NCBI GenBank assembly: GCA_016787375.1 | Contig: JAEUUM010000624.1 | Coordinates: 1-7,198, forward strand | Reading direction: 5' to 3' | DNA from: Saprospiraceae bacterium | Lineage (GTDB): Bacteria > Bacteroidota > Bacteroidia > Chitinophagales > Saprospiraceae | DNA: 7,198 nt | Part shown: positions 1 to 7,198 of the stretch, in pieces | Position numbering within the stretch: position 1 is the stretch's first letter | Layout: each line of letters begins with the position of its first letter | Notes under the pieces: model-generated | Told to the model about the DNA's origin: nothing | Database searches by the model: none | Seen by the model: only the letters and a program-made list of their open reading frames with translations | Translations under genes and position numbers: made by a program

Positions 1-37
1 AAAATACGATAAGCAAAAATGAAAAATTCCTCATTGA

Positions 38-664
38 TCAGAATTTATATTGATAATAGAATTGAATAAAACGATTTATTAACGAATTTTGATTCACACC
101 ATTGGTGCCGGTAACAAAGAAATAATTTAATCCTCTGCACCATTTAACGCCAATCCCACTATGTGCACCAAAATTGTATGCGCCACCCACCACTATGCCG
201 ATTTCATTCTTTTTGAATAAATCTACCACATCATCATATCCGCTGTATTCAGCTGACGACGATAAAAGTCGGCCATAATACGCACCGGCATAGAAATCCA
301 TGTGATAAAATCCTTGTTCAGGTTCGAGCCAGTCTTTATAATGAATGGTTAATGGCACATCGATGTATTGCAGATTGATCTTAAGTTGTGGGAAAGAATT
401 GTCCGGGAATAACTCTGATTGGCTGCCCCTAAAAACATAAGAAATACCAACCTCCAAATCAAGTTTTTCTTTTAGTTTGGCAATTCCGGTTATTCCAACA
501 AACGGACCGGGTTTGTTGTATCCTGCATATTGATCACCATCTATTTGTGATGCCACCAACCCTGCCTGAATGGATGCCCCAAAAGTTTGACCTTGAGTCA
601 TTGAGACACAATAGGCCAGAAGGTATATAATTGAGCCAATCCTCAACAATTTTAGCATTTTCAT
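38..664 (-). CDS. PorT-like outer membrane beta-barrel protein
   Basis: The 208-residue product looks like a small outer-membrane beta-barrel of the PorT / OMP_b-brl_2 kind. Residues 1-25 form a signal peptide: basic start, hydrophobic core at about 9-22, likely cleavage at TQG|QTF. The mature part opens with a barrel strand and the stretch GLVASQIDGDQYAGYNK (35-51), which I recognise from PorT-family proteins. It continues with alternating strands such as LQYIDVPLTIHY (98-109), the usual PorT-family 'YxxxPL' strand. It ends in FYYQYKF, with a terminal aromatic residue typical of barrels inserted by the BAM machinery. The start at 662-664 precedes the signal peptide directly; a second ATG two codons later would also work. 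It is transcribed away from all other genes here, and no exact Bacteroidota -7 box is visible upstream on its strand. Its role is unknown. PorT/SprT itself is a type IX secretion component, but most relatives of this fold are generic, so I do not give a symbol. Confidence 0.82.
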   Translation of the reverse strand: MKMLKLLRIGSIIYLLAYCVSMTQGQTFGASIQAGLVASQIDGDQYAGYNKPGPFVGITGIAKLKEKLDLEVGISYVFRGSQSELFPDNSFPQLKINLQYIDVPLTIHYKDWLEPEQGFYHMDFYAGAYYGRLLSSSAEYSGYDDVVDLFKKNEIGIVVGGAYNFGAHSGIGVKWCRGLNYFFVTGTNGVNQNSLINRFIQFYYQYKF

Positions 665-677
665 GATTTTTACTGAT

Positions 678-685
678 TATATTTG
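678..685 (+). promoter_or_regulatory. Candidate -7 promoter box for the 713-1758 gene pair
   Basis: TATATTTG matches the Bacteroidota -7 consensus TAnnTTTG exactly. It lies 27 bases before the ATG at 713, in the 48-bp divergent gap, so transcription would start roughly 20 bases before the gene. No good TTG is present at the expected -33 distance, which weakens the call. Confidence 0.4.
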
Positions 686-712
686 CACTAACAACGCTCA
701 ATATTACTTCCT

Positions 713-997
713 ATGATAAAATACACCAAACATTTTCTGAATAAATTGGAAGAATTTCTTGAAAAACAGGATTATGACGTCCGTTATGAAAAGGGAAATT
801 TCCAATCAGGCTATTGTTTGGTTGAATCAAATAAAGTGGTGGTCATCAATAGATTTTTTGATACGGAAGGAAGAATAAATAACCTTATTGAGATAATACT
901 TCAAATAACCATAGACGAGAAAAGACTTGAAGCCAAAGACAAGGAACTTTTAAAACATCTTATTCAATCCTGGGAATCAGCAAATACTGAAGCTTGA
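713..997 (+). CDS. Conserved small protein of unknown function
   Basis: This 94-residue cytoplasmic protein has no signal peptide and no membrane segment. I do not recognise a named domain. It resembles a short hypothetical protein I associate with Bacteroidota. Its most distinctive part is RYEKGNFQSGYCLVESNKVV (24-43), which reads as two short beta strands joined by a Gly/Asn turn. This is followed by VVINRFFDTEGRIN (43-56) and then a charged helical half (57-91, rich in Leu, Ile, Lys and Glu). The N-terminal 20 residues also look helical, giving a helix-strand-helix layout. The ATG at 713 has no Shine-Dalgarno box, as usual in this phylum. The stop codon overlaps the TTG start of the next gene (shared TTGA), so the two proteins are probably translationally coupled and work together or at similar levels. 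The coding call is firm because of this overlap and the promoter-like box upstream; the function is open. Confidence 0.8.
   Translation: MIKYTKHFLNKLEEFLEKQDYDVRYEKGNFQSGYCLVESNKVVVINRFFDTEGRINNLIEIILQITIDEKRLEAKDKELLKHLIQSWESANTEA
994..997 (+). other. Stop/start overlap TTGA with non-ATG start
   Basis: The TTG start of the hydrolase (994-996) and the TGA stop of the small upstream protein (995-997) share the bases TTGA. This is the TTG counterpart of the common ATGA overlap and implies re-initiation by ribosomes finishing the first gene. Family alignment of the hydrolase N-terminus supports this start: no in-frame ATG lies close enough to keep the GTGTSQG motif with its preceding strand. 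Confidence 0.8.
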
Positions 998-1758
998 AAG
1001 CAATACTCCTCGGTACCGGAACTTCTCAGGGTGTACCTGTCATTGGATGCAGCTGCAATGTTTGCCGTTCGAGTGATCCGCGAGATAAAAGACTCCGTAC
1101 TTCGGCCATGATTTCTGACGGTATCACCAATATTTTAATTGATTGTGGCCCTGACCTTCGGCAGCAAATGTTAACCAATCAGGTAAGCAGTCTTCATGCA
1201 ATACTTATCAGCCACGAACATAATGATCATATTATCGGGCTTGATGAAATTAGACCCTTTAACTTTTCACAACAAATTGTAATGCCGATTTGGGCAACGG
1301 AGAGGGTAAAAACAGAACTTTACGCGAGATTTCATTTTGCATTTGCTGAAGAATCTTATCCTGGAGCACCAAGAGCAAGGGTAGAACCACTAATGAAAAA
1401 CAAATACATCAAAATCGGGAACATTGAAATTCTACCAATCGAAGCCAGTCATGGTTTTATGCCGGTCATGGGTTTTAGAATTGGCGACTTTACATATCTG
1501 ACAGACGTAAAAACAATACACCAAGATCAATTAAATCTGGTTCTTGGTTCAAAGATTTTGATCATTAATGCTCTAAGAAGAGAAGAACATCACTCACATT
1601 TAAATCTCCAAGAAGCACTGGATATTATCGAACAAGTTCAACCTCAACAAGCCTACCTTACTCACATCAGTCATCATTTGGGCTTGGCAAGTGTATTGAA
1701 TAAGCAATTGCCATACAATGTTAGATTAGCCTATGATAATCAGGAAATTCATTGGTAA
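994..1758 (+). CDS. MBL-fold metallo-hydrolase, PhnP-like cyclic phosphodiesterase family
   Basis: A 254-residue cytoplasmic metallo-beta-lactamase-fold hydrolase. The N-terminus MKAILLGTGTSQGVPVIGC is the standard opening of this family. The TTG at 994 is therefore the real start, overlapping the upstream stop by four bases. The dinuclear metal ligands expected from E. coli PhnP are all present: H74, H76, D78 and H79 in HEHNDH, then H153 (ASHG), D171 (LTDV) and H224 (LTHI). The separate structural zinc site of PhnP (Cys-x-Cys-x2-Cys plus a His three residues after the last active-site His) is also there as C19, C21, C24 and H227. The enzyme should be active as a phosphodiesterase. PhnP itself cleaves 5-phosphoribosyl 1,2-cyclic phosphate in phosphonate use, but no phn gene is nearby. 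The true substrate is thus uncertain and I give no symbol. Related MBL enzymes such as lipoyl/octanoyl-synthesis-linked or tRNase Z-like proteins are less likely given the zinc-site pattern. Confidence 0.9.
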   Translation: MKAILLGTGTSQGVPVIGCSCNVCRSSDPRDKRLRTSAMISDGITNILIDCGPDLRQQMLTNQVSSLHAILISHEHNDHIIGLDEIRPFNFSQQIVMPIWATERVKTELYARFHFAFAEESYPGAPRARVEPLMKNKYIKIGNIEILPIEASHGFMPVMGFRIGDFTYLTDVKTIHQDQLNLVLGSKILIINALRREEHHSHLNLQEALDIIEQVQPQQAYLTHISHHLGLASVLNKQLPYNVRLAYDNQEIHW

Positions 1759-1800
1759 AATTCTCAAAAATTATAATCTTATTCGAGTCGCCTAAAATTG

Positions 1801-1808
1801 TACTTTTG
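1801..1808 (+). promoter_or_regulatory. Candidate -7 promoter box for ruvA
   Basis: TACTTTTG fits the Bacteroidota -7 consensus TAnnTTTG. It sits 35 bases before the ruvA ATG in the 85-bp gap after the hydrolase gene. A TTG at the -33 distance is missing, so ruvA may also be read from the upstream message. Confidence 0.35.
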
Positions 1809-1843
1809 TCAAAATTTTTAATATTTCTTTGAAATTATCATTT

Positions 1844-2434
1844 ATGATAGCATACATAAAAGGTCCATTAAGCTTTAAGTCTCCCACCAATGTGATCATT
1901 GATATCAATGGTGTTGGTTATCATATCAACATAAGTTTATTCACATATTCAAAATTGGAGCAACTGGAAGAAGTAAAACTTTTGACGCATTTAATGATAA
2001 AAGAGGACAGTCACAGTCTTTATGGCTTTTTTGATGAAACAGAAAAAAACCTTTTTTTACAATTGATTTCTGTAAGTGGCATTGGCGCAACTACCGCACA
2101 ATTGGTGTTATCTGCATTAAATCCTGATCAGGTTAAAACAGCAATTATTCAAGATCAAGACAGCACCTTCAGTAAAGTTAAGGGTATTGGACCCAAAACA
2201 GCAAAGCGCATTATCTTAGATCTCAAAGATAAAATATCAAAGGAACCGGTTAATTTAACCACCAATTTGGGCGTGGCGAACAATACAATAAAAGAAGAGG
2301 CGTTATTTGCATTGCTTGCTTTGGGATTTTTGAGACCAGCTGCAAATCAAGTTTTACAAAAGATTTTGCAGGAAGAACCCGACGTTAAATCTGTCGAAGT
2401 TCTGATAAAAAAAGCCTTGAGCAGGTTGTCATGA
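1844..2434 (+). CDS. ruvA: Holliday junction branch migration protein RuvA
   Basis: RuvA binds four-way DNA junctions as a tetramer and loads the RuvB motor for branch migration in recombination and repair. The 196-residue product has all three domains at normal length (E. coli RuvA has 203). The N-terminal OB fold (about 1-63) starts MIAYIKGPL and includes NGVGYHINI (22-30). It carries the acidic-pin pair E54-D55 in KEDSHSLYGF, equivalent to E55-D56 of E. coli. Two helix-hairpin-helix DNA-binding motifs follow: SGIGATTA (78-85) and KGIGPKTAKRI (113-123). A flexible linker (about 131-148) leads to the RuvB-contacting domain III (149-196) with EEALFALLALGF. The ATG at 1844 is preferred because family members begin with MI-x-x-I-x-G; a TTG five codons upstream would add residues not seen in the family. 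ruvB and ruvC are not in the window. sprA follows in the same direction after 149 bases. Confidence 0.96.
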   Translation: MIAYIKGPLSFKSPTNVIIDINGVGYHINISLFTYSKLEQLEEVKLLTHLMIKEDSHSLYGFFDETEKNLFLQLISVSGIGATTAQLVLSALNPDQVKTAIIQDQDSTFSKVKGIGPKTAKRIILDLKDKISKEPVNLTTNLGVANNTIKEEALFALLALGFLRPAANQVLQKILQEEPDVKSVEVLIKKALSRLS

Positions 2435-2445
2435 GCATATGAATC

Positions 2446-2464
2446 AAAAACAATTTTCGTTTTT
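2446..2464 (+). terminator. Possible weak terminator after ruvA
   Basis: AAAAAC (2446-2451) and GTTTTT (2459-2464) can pair as a 6-bp stem around a 7-base loop, 11 bases after the ruvA stop. The right arm supplies a run of five T. The stem is short and almost pure A/T, so it could also be chance in an AT-rich gap. Confidence 0.25.
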
Positions 2465-2480
2465 AATCGTAAGAACTTCA

Positions 2481-2513
2481 TTGATTTAACACATTATACA
2501 TAAATTATATGTG
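2481..2513 (+). promoter_or_regulatory. Low-confidence promoter candidate for sprA
   Basis: TTG (2481-2483) is followed after 22 bases by TATATGTG (2506-2513), one mismatch from TAnnTTTG. Both lie in or next to the inverted repeat. A second partial match, TATTTTG (2537-2543), is one base short of the consensus. Neither is convincing, and read-through from ruvA is possible. Confidence 0.22.
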
Positions 2514-2519
2514 TTAAAT
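2484..2519. repeat. 11-bp perfect inverted repeat upstream of sprA
   Basis: ATTTAACACAT (2484-2494) is the exact reverse complement of ATGTGTTAAAT (2509-2519), with 14 bases between. If one T (2495) is bulged, three more pairs form inside, leaving a 7-base loop. It ends 64 bases before the sprA start. It has no GC-rich stem and no long T tract, so it is not a classic terminator. It could be an operator for a dimeric regulator, a leader hairpin, or a terminator of ruvA transcription in an AT-rich genome. The repeat is plainly visible; its role is inference. Confidence 0.6.
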
Positions 2520-2583
2520 TTAGGCCTCAATATGAATATTTTGGGGAAAGAGCGTTTAAAATCGAATTGCAGACCTGAATATT

Positions 2584-5500
2584 ATGAATTTAAAACAACT
2601 TTTGTTTTCTTTTTTGTTGACTTTATTGGCTGGCGTTATCTCGTTTGCGATGTTGAATATGCCTCCGATTCAAGCAATAAACTTTGAAACATCTGGTAAT
2701 AAGGGAGAGCTTTGTGATACAATTCCGGATAAACAACCGGAATTCCCGCTTTATCAACCCAAAACCATCGTAGACCTAAAAGATCCGGCTTCCGTAGACA
2801 AATCGGAAGAATATGATCCTGCATCAGGCCAATATATTCTCACCGAAAAAATTGGAAGTGAATATTACAAAGCACCTGCGAGCATGTCTTTTGATGAATA
2901 CCTTCAATTTAAATCAAAACAACAGGAAAGACAATATTTTGATTATTTATCTGGGGTATCAAAAGGAACAGGTAAGAAATTTGATGAAAAAAATCCTCTT
3001 GCAAAATATATTCCCAGCAGAAACTTACTTGATAGATTATTTGGTGGGACCGAACCGGTAATCAACCCAACAGGTAACATTGACCTTACATTTGGTTTTG
3101 ACTATTCAAAAGTTGAGAACCCTACCTATCCGGTAAGAGCACAACGTGTTGGTGGCTTCGACTTTGACATGAACATTCAGATGAATGTTACAGGTAAGAT
3201 TGGAGAAAAATTGAACCTTTCTACTCAGTTTAATAACCGTGCTACATTTGATTTTGAGAATCAAATGAAGATTGATTACAACAGTACAAAATTCAATGAA
3301 GATGAAATAATTCGTTCAATTGAAGCCGGTAACGTTTCATTGCCGCTGAAAAGTACCTTGATTCAGGGCAACAATGCTCTTTTTGGTCTTAAAACGGAAC
3401 TTCAGTTCGGAAACCTCAGGTTAACGGCTATTGCCTCTCAACAAAAATCAAGAAGAAAATCAATAGAACTAAAAGGCGGAAAAGAGTTACAAACATTTGC
3501 AGTCAAAGCAGATGAATACGACGAGAACCGACATTTCTTTTTGTCACATTACAATAGAAGTGTGTTTGAAAAATCCCTCACAAACCTGCCTCAAATCAAT
3601 ACCCTTTTCAGGATAAATAAAGTTGAAGTTTGGGTAACAAACGACAGAAATGTTACCGAAAAAGTGCGTGACATTGTAGCCATAACAGACTTGGGTGAAA
3701 CTGATAGAATTACGAACACCAACCCACAATATCAAAAACCATCAATTCCCCGAAACAAAGATATCTACGGACAAGAATTGCCTGCCAACAATTCAAATGA
3801 TATTTATCAGGATATCATATCACGTACCGACGTCAAAACCATAAATAAGGCCGTTGCAACTCTGACAGGGGCTGATTTTAAGTTCAATCAGATCAGGGAT
3901 TTTGAAAAAGTAAGGGCAAGATTGCTCAATGAAAACGAATTTACCCTTAACAAAGAATTGGGGTTGATTTCAATGAACATCAATCTCAAGCCAGCAGATG
4001 TCCTGGGCATAGCTTATGAATACACCTACAATGGCAAAACTTTCAGAGTTGGTCAATTAAGTACTGAAAATCCTAATAATCCTGACACATTGGGTGTGTT
4101 GTTTGTTAAAATGCTCAAAAGCACAACACCAAGGGTAGACCTACCTCTTTGGGACCTAATGGCCAAAAACTTTTACTCTATAGGGGCATATAATGTTGAA
4201 CAAGAGGATTTTAAGCTCGATATCTTTTATGAAGATCCGGGAGGAGGAGAGAAGAGATTTTTACCATCTACCAATCTGGAGGGTATCCCTTTGGTACAAT
4301 TATTCAACCTGGACAAACTCAATAAACGAAATGACCCATTTCCGGATGGGGTTTTTGACTTTGTGCCCGGATTAACGGTCAACACCCGTACAGGACGAAT
4401 TATGTTTCCTGTTTTAGAACCTTTTGGATCTTATCTATCAGATAGAATTGATAATGCGAATCTGAAAAAGCGGTACGCTTATCCCCAACTATACGATTCA
4501 ACAGTAACTCAAGCAAGAGAATTCCCCGAATTTAATCGATTTACCTTGCGTGGATTTTTTAAGGCCGGAACAACTTCTGACATCTCGCTTGGGGTTTTTA
4601 ATCTGCCACAGAATAGTGTGACAGTAAGAGCAGGTGGAGTTACACTAACACCTAATGTTGATTATTCGGTAGATTACAATACAGGAAGAGTCAAGATATT
4701 AAATGATTCTTACCTACAGTCAGGTGTTCCGATTAATATTTCATTTGAAGACAATTCGCTTTTTAGCTTTCAAACCAGGACCATGCTGGGATTGAGGGCT
4801 GATTACAAACTTGGAAAGGATATTAATGTGGGTGGTACTTATCTCAATTTGTTTGAGAGACCTTTCACACAGAAAGTAAACGTTGGTGAAGATCCAATTA
4901 ATAATAAAATATATGGAGCAGATATTACACTTAAAAAAGATCTGCCATGGTTGACAAAAGCCATTGATAAATTGCCAATGGTCCAAACTAAAGACATGTC
5001 GACCTTGAATTTTAGTGCTGAAGGTGCTGCTCTTAAACCCGGTCATGCCAGTGCAATTAATGAGAGTAACGAAGAAGGAGGAAATGTTTATGTGGATGAC
5101 TTCGAAGGTAGTACCAATGGATTTGACATCCGTCAGCCTGCTACCAATTGGGTCCTTGCATCCATTCCTCAAATGGCTGCAAGCGAAAAAAATGAGCTTT
5201 TTCCTGAATCAAAGTTGATTGACGACTTGAATGCCGGTGTCAATCGTGCAAAATTAGCTTGGTATAGAATTGATGAAACAGTCAGGGCTAATTCAGCGGA
5301 TATTGATGATTATGTTGCTGCCATTCCTCAAAAAGAGCTCTTCCCGAATAGACAAATTCCGACCGGTTTCAACCCGAATATTCAGACATTCGATTTGCAC
5401 TTTGAACCAAAAATAAGGGGACCGTATAATTTTGATCCTCCTTCTGGAACGCCATATTCTAAAGGTATGGAATCAAATGCCAATCTGAAAGCACCTGAAA

Positions 5501-7198
5501 CCAGATGGGGTGGTGTAATGCGTAACCTTCAGAATAATAATGATTTTGAAGCTGCAAACTACGAATATATAGAGTTTTGGTTGTTGAGTCCATTTATTAA
5601 GAACCAAAATAATCAAGGAGATTTATACATCAACTTAGGAAATGTGTCTGAAGATATACTCAGAGATTCCAGATTGTTTTCAGAAAATGCCTTGCCAAAT
5701 GTAAAAAATCCGAATCTTAAAACCGATAAAACTGCGTGGTCAAATGTTCCGAGGGTGCCGCCTATCAATAACTCCTTCGATGCTGACCCAGAAGTAAGAA
5801 AGCAACAAGATGTTGGTTTGGATGGTGTGAATGATGATGATGAAAGGATTAAATTTGCACCACAAATAAGTAAATATGAGACAGGTGGTTTAACACAAGC
5901 AGCTCTGGATGAAATCAAAGCAGACCCCTCTAATGACAATTTTATCTCATTTCAAGATCCTAAATGGACTACAAATCCGAACGCTACTGTTTATGATCGG
6001 TACTCAAGGTTTAATGGTCAAGAAGGCAATAATCAACCGGCTAAGGATGGCCTGATTAATAGCTCAACACAAAATCCGGATTCTGAAGATGTATTTATTG
6101 ATAATACCTTGAACGAGGCGGAATCATATTTTGAATACAAAATACCTCTGAGACCTGATGGTGGAGTTGGTCTTGAAAAAAACCCATTTATTGTAGAGAA
6201 AATTGATGGTCCGGCTGGAACAGACAGGGTTTGGTATCGTTTTGTAGTACCAATTCAGGAGTATTCAAGAAAGGTAGGAGGTATTCAGGATTTCAGAAGC
6301 ATTCGTTATATCAGAATGTTTATGACCGGATTCAAGGAAGAAGTTACGCTAAGGTTTGCTACACTAGAGCTTATCAGAAGTCAATGGAGAAGGTATAGAC
6401 GTCCATTTGCTGCAGTATTGGAGGTTGATCCGGGAGATAAAACGGCATTTGATGTAAAGTCTGTCAGTATAGAGGAAAACAGTAAAAAATTACCTTTTAA
6501 CTATGTTACACCTCCTGGCATTGTAAGAGAAAACACTTTGAATAATGCCCAAAGTCTGCTGCAAAACGAGCAAGCAATTGCCATTAATGTCTGTAACCTA
6601 AAGCCCGGCGACTCAAGGGCTATATACAAACTCTCAGGCATGGACTTAAGGGTTTTTGATAAAATGAAAATGTTTGTGCATGCTGAGTCAACTGAGAAAA
6701 TAGGTACGGGTGGCATGTCAGTTTTCCTCAGGATGGGTAGTGACTTTCAGAATAACTACTACGAATATGAAGTACCCATTGAATTTTCAGATCCCGATAA
6801 CACTTATACACCCGGTACAGCAGAATACGCAGCAGAGGTCTGGCGTAAAGCCAATGATTTTAATGTTTTATTGGAGTTGTTCAAAGAGGTGAAGATCCAG
6901 AGAAACAAATCCGGTTTATCATTGATTGATGTTTTTGAAATTTCGGATCCAAATTTTCCAGCAAATAAAATACGTGTAATTGGTAACCCAAACCTCGGTT
7001 TGGTAAAAGGATTCATGATCGGTGTTAAAAACAATGACAAAACCCCGCATTGTGCTGAATTATGGGTGAACGAATTAAGGGTAAACGGATTTAATGAAAA
7101 CAGTGGTTATGCCGGACTGGCCCGGGCTGAAGTAAAGCTTGCTGACTTGGGAAGGGTAAATGTTGCAGGTAATTTTACTTCTATAGGTTGGGGATCAC
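2584..7198 (+). CDS. sprA: SprA/Sov, type IX secretion translocon and gliding protein (C-terminus cut by window edge)
   Basis: SprA is the giant outer-membrane barrel through which type IX secretion cargo leaves the cell. In the Flavobacterium johnsoniae structure it forms a 36-strand pore and binds PorV, a plug protein and a periplasmic isomerase. The frame is open from the ATG at 2584 for 1538 codons to the window end; the family runs to about 2300-2500 residues, so over a third is missing. An in-frame TAA at 2557 confirms the start. Residues 1-22 are a signal peptide (cleavage near SFA). Recognised SprA blocks are GGFDFDM (190-196), TELQFG and SQQKS (285-289), YDENRHFF (312-319), TGRIMFPVLEPFG (603-615), TVRAGGVTLTPNVDYSVDYN (680-699), VDDFEGS (837-843), QDVGLDG (1075-1081), LRFATLELIRSQWRRY (1256-1271), NYVTPPGI (1306-1313), KMFVHAE (1362-1368) and ELWVNELR (1492-1499). 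No stop or frameshift is visible throughout. It follows ruvA by 149 bases; no Shine-Dalgarno box precedes it. Confidence 0.96.
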   Translation, partial: MNLKQLLFSFLLTLLAGVISFAMLNMPPIQAINFETSGNKGELCDTIPDKQPEFPLYQPKTIVDLKDPASVDKSEEYDPASGQYILTEKIGSEYYKAPASMSFDEYLQFKSKQQERQYFDYLSGVSKGTGKKFDEKNPLAKYIPSRNLLDRLFGGTEPVINPTGNIDLTFGFDYSKVENPTYPVRAQRVGGFDFDMNIQMNVTGKIGEKLNLSTQFNNRATFDFENQMKIDYNSTKFNEDEIIRSIEAGNVSLPLKSTLIQGNNALFGLKTELQFGNLRLTAIASQQKSRRKSIELKGGKELQTFAVKADEYDENRHFFLSHYNRSVFEKSLTNLPQINTLFRINKVEVWVTNDRNVTEKVRDIVAITDLGETDRITNTNPQYQKPSIPRNKDIYGQELPANNSNDIYQDIISRTDVKTINKAVATLTGADFKFNQIRDFEKVRARLLNENEFTLNKELGLISMNINLKPADVLGIAYEYTYNGKTFRVGQLSTENPNNPDTLGVLFVKMLKSTTPRVDLPLWDLMAKNFYSIGAYNVEQEDFKLDIFYEDPGGGEKRFLPSTNLEGIPLVQLFNLDKLNKRNDPFPDGVFDFVPGLTVNTRTGRIMFPVLEPFGSYLSDRIDNANLKKRYAYPQLYDSTVTQAREFPEFNRFTLRGFFKAGTTSDISLGVFNLPQNSVTVRAGGVTLTPNVDYSVDYNTGRVKILNDSYLQSGVPINISFEDNSLFSFQTRTMLGLRADYKLGKDINVGGTYLNLFERPFTQKVNVGEDPINNKIYGADITLKKDLPWLTKAIDKLPMVQTKDMSTLNFSAEGAALKPGHASAINESNEEGGNVYVDDFEGSTNGFDIRQPATNWVLASIPQMAASEKNELFPESKLIDDLNAGVNRAKLAWYRIDETVRANSADIDDYVAAIPQKELFPNRQIPTGFNPNIQTFDLHFEPKIRGPYNFDPPSGTPYSKGMESNANLKAPETRWGGVMRNLQNNNDFEAANYEYIEFWLLSPFIKNQNNQGDLYINLGNVSEDILRDSRLFSENALPNVKNPNLKTDKTAWSNVPRVPPINNSFDADPEVRKQQDVGLDGVNDDDERIKFAPQISKYETGGLTQAALDEIKADPSNDNFISFQDPKWTTNPNATVYDRYSRFNGQEGNNQPAKDGLINSSTQNPDSEDVFIDNTLNEAESYFEYKIPLRPDGGVGLEKNPFIVEKIDGPAGTDRVWYRFVVPIQEYSRKVGGIQDFRSIRYIRMFMTGFKEEVTLRFATLELIRSQWRRYRRPFAAVLEVDPGDKTAFDVKSVSIEENSKKLPFNYVTPPGIVRENTLNNAQSLLQNEQAIAINVCNLKPGDSRAIYKLSGMDLRVFDKMKMFVHAESTEKIGTGGMSVFLRMGSDFQNNYYEYEVPIEFSDPDNTYTPGTAEYAAEVWRKANDFNVLLELFKEVKIQRNKSGLSLIDVFEISDPNFPANKIRVIGNPNLGLVKGFMIGVKNNDKTPHCAELWVNELRVNGFNENSGYAGLARAEVKLADLGRVNVAGNFTSIGWGS

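Noticed and set aside
1829..1843. TTG start that would add five residues (MKLSF) to RuvA
   Set aside because: RuvA proteins begin directly with MI-x-x-I-x-G; the ATG at 1844 gives this start and normal length.
2813..3061. 82-codon plus-strand open frame overlapping the sprA N-terminal region
   Set aside because: The sprA frame carries the signal peptide and family motifs on both sides; the alternative frame has no recognisable content.
4741..5172. 143-codon open frame on the minus strand
   Set aside because: It lies fully inside sprA, opposite strongly conserved SprA blocks such as VDDFEGS; its translation has no recognisable domain and looks like an antisense shadow.
5613..5939. 108-codon open frame on the minus strand
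   Set aside because: It is antisense to the intact SprA frame, is rich in Ser/Leu/Phe as expected from reversed Asp/Glu/Lys codons, and has no start context or motif.
6501..7040. Short open frames on both strands near the window end
   Set aside because: All lie within sprA, where the main frame shows NYVTPPGI, KMFVHAE and ELWVNELR; these are shadows.
2584..7198. Idea that sprA is a broken gene because no stop is seen
   Set aside because: The frame has no internal stop or frameshift over 1538 codons; the missing end is explained by the window edge.

Overview
The window looks like ordinary chromosomal core DNA from a Bacteroidota bacterium. The evidence is an AT-rich sequence, no Shine-Dalgarno boxes before the starts, -7 boxes of the TAnnTTTG type, a PorT-type outer-membrane barrel, and above all a long SprA gene. 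SprA (Sov) is the type IX secretion translocon, known only from this phylum. I cannot place it below phylum from sequence alone. A Saprospiria- or Chitinophagia-like lineage would fit but is a guess.

Layout: bases 1-37 hold nothing I can identify. A PorT-like outer-membrane beta-barrel gene lies on the minus strand (38-664). A 48-bp divergent gap separates it from a plus-strand run that fills the rest of the window: a 94-residue protein of unknown function (713-997), a PhnP-type metallo-beta-lactamase-fold hydrolase that starts on TTG inside the previous stop (994-1758), ruvA (1844-2434, Holliday-junction branch migration), and sprA (2584 to the window edge). The sprA frame is open for 1538 codons and lacks its C-terminal part because the window ends. 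No gap between genes exceeds 150 bases. The gap of 149 bases before sprA carries an A/T hairpin close to the ruvA stop and an 11-bp perfect inverted repeat that overlaps a possible promoter.

How the genes relate: the small protein and the hydrolase are almost certainly translated from one message, because their ends overlap by four bases. ruvA and sprA follow in the same direction with small gaps, each with its own weak promoter candidate. As I recall, ruvA next to sprA is a recurrent neighbourhood in Bacteroidota. It mixes DNA repair with secretion and gliding and probably reflects history more than shared function. The PorT-like barrel points away from this run and could be either a generic outer-membrane protein or a type IX-related one.

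I found no mobile element, CRISPR array, tRNA, rRNA or riboswitch, and nothing that amounts to a new biological system. The points worth a second look are the unknown small protein coupled to a PhnP-like enzyme, and the palindrome in front of sprA.
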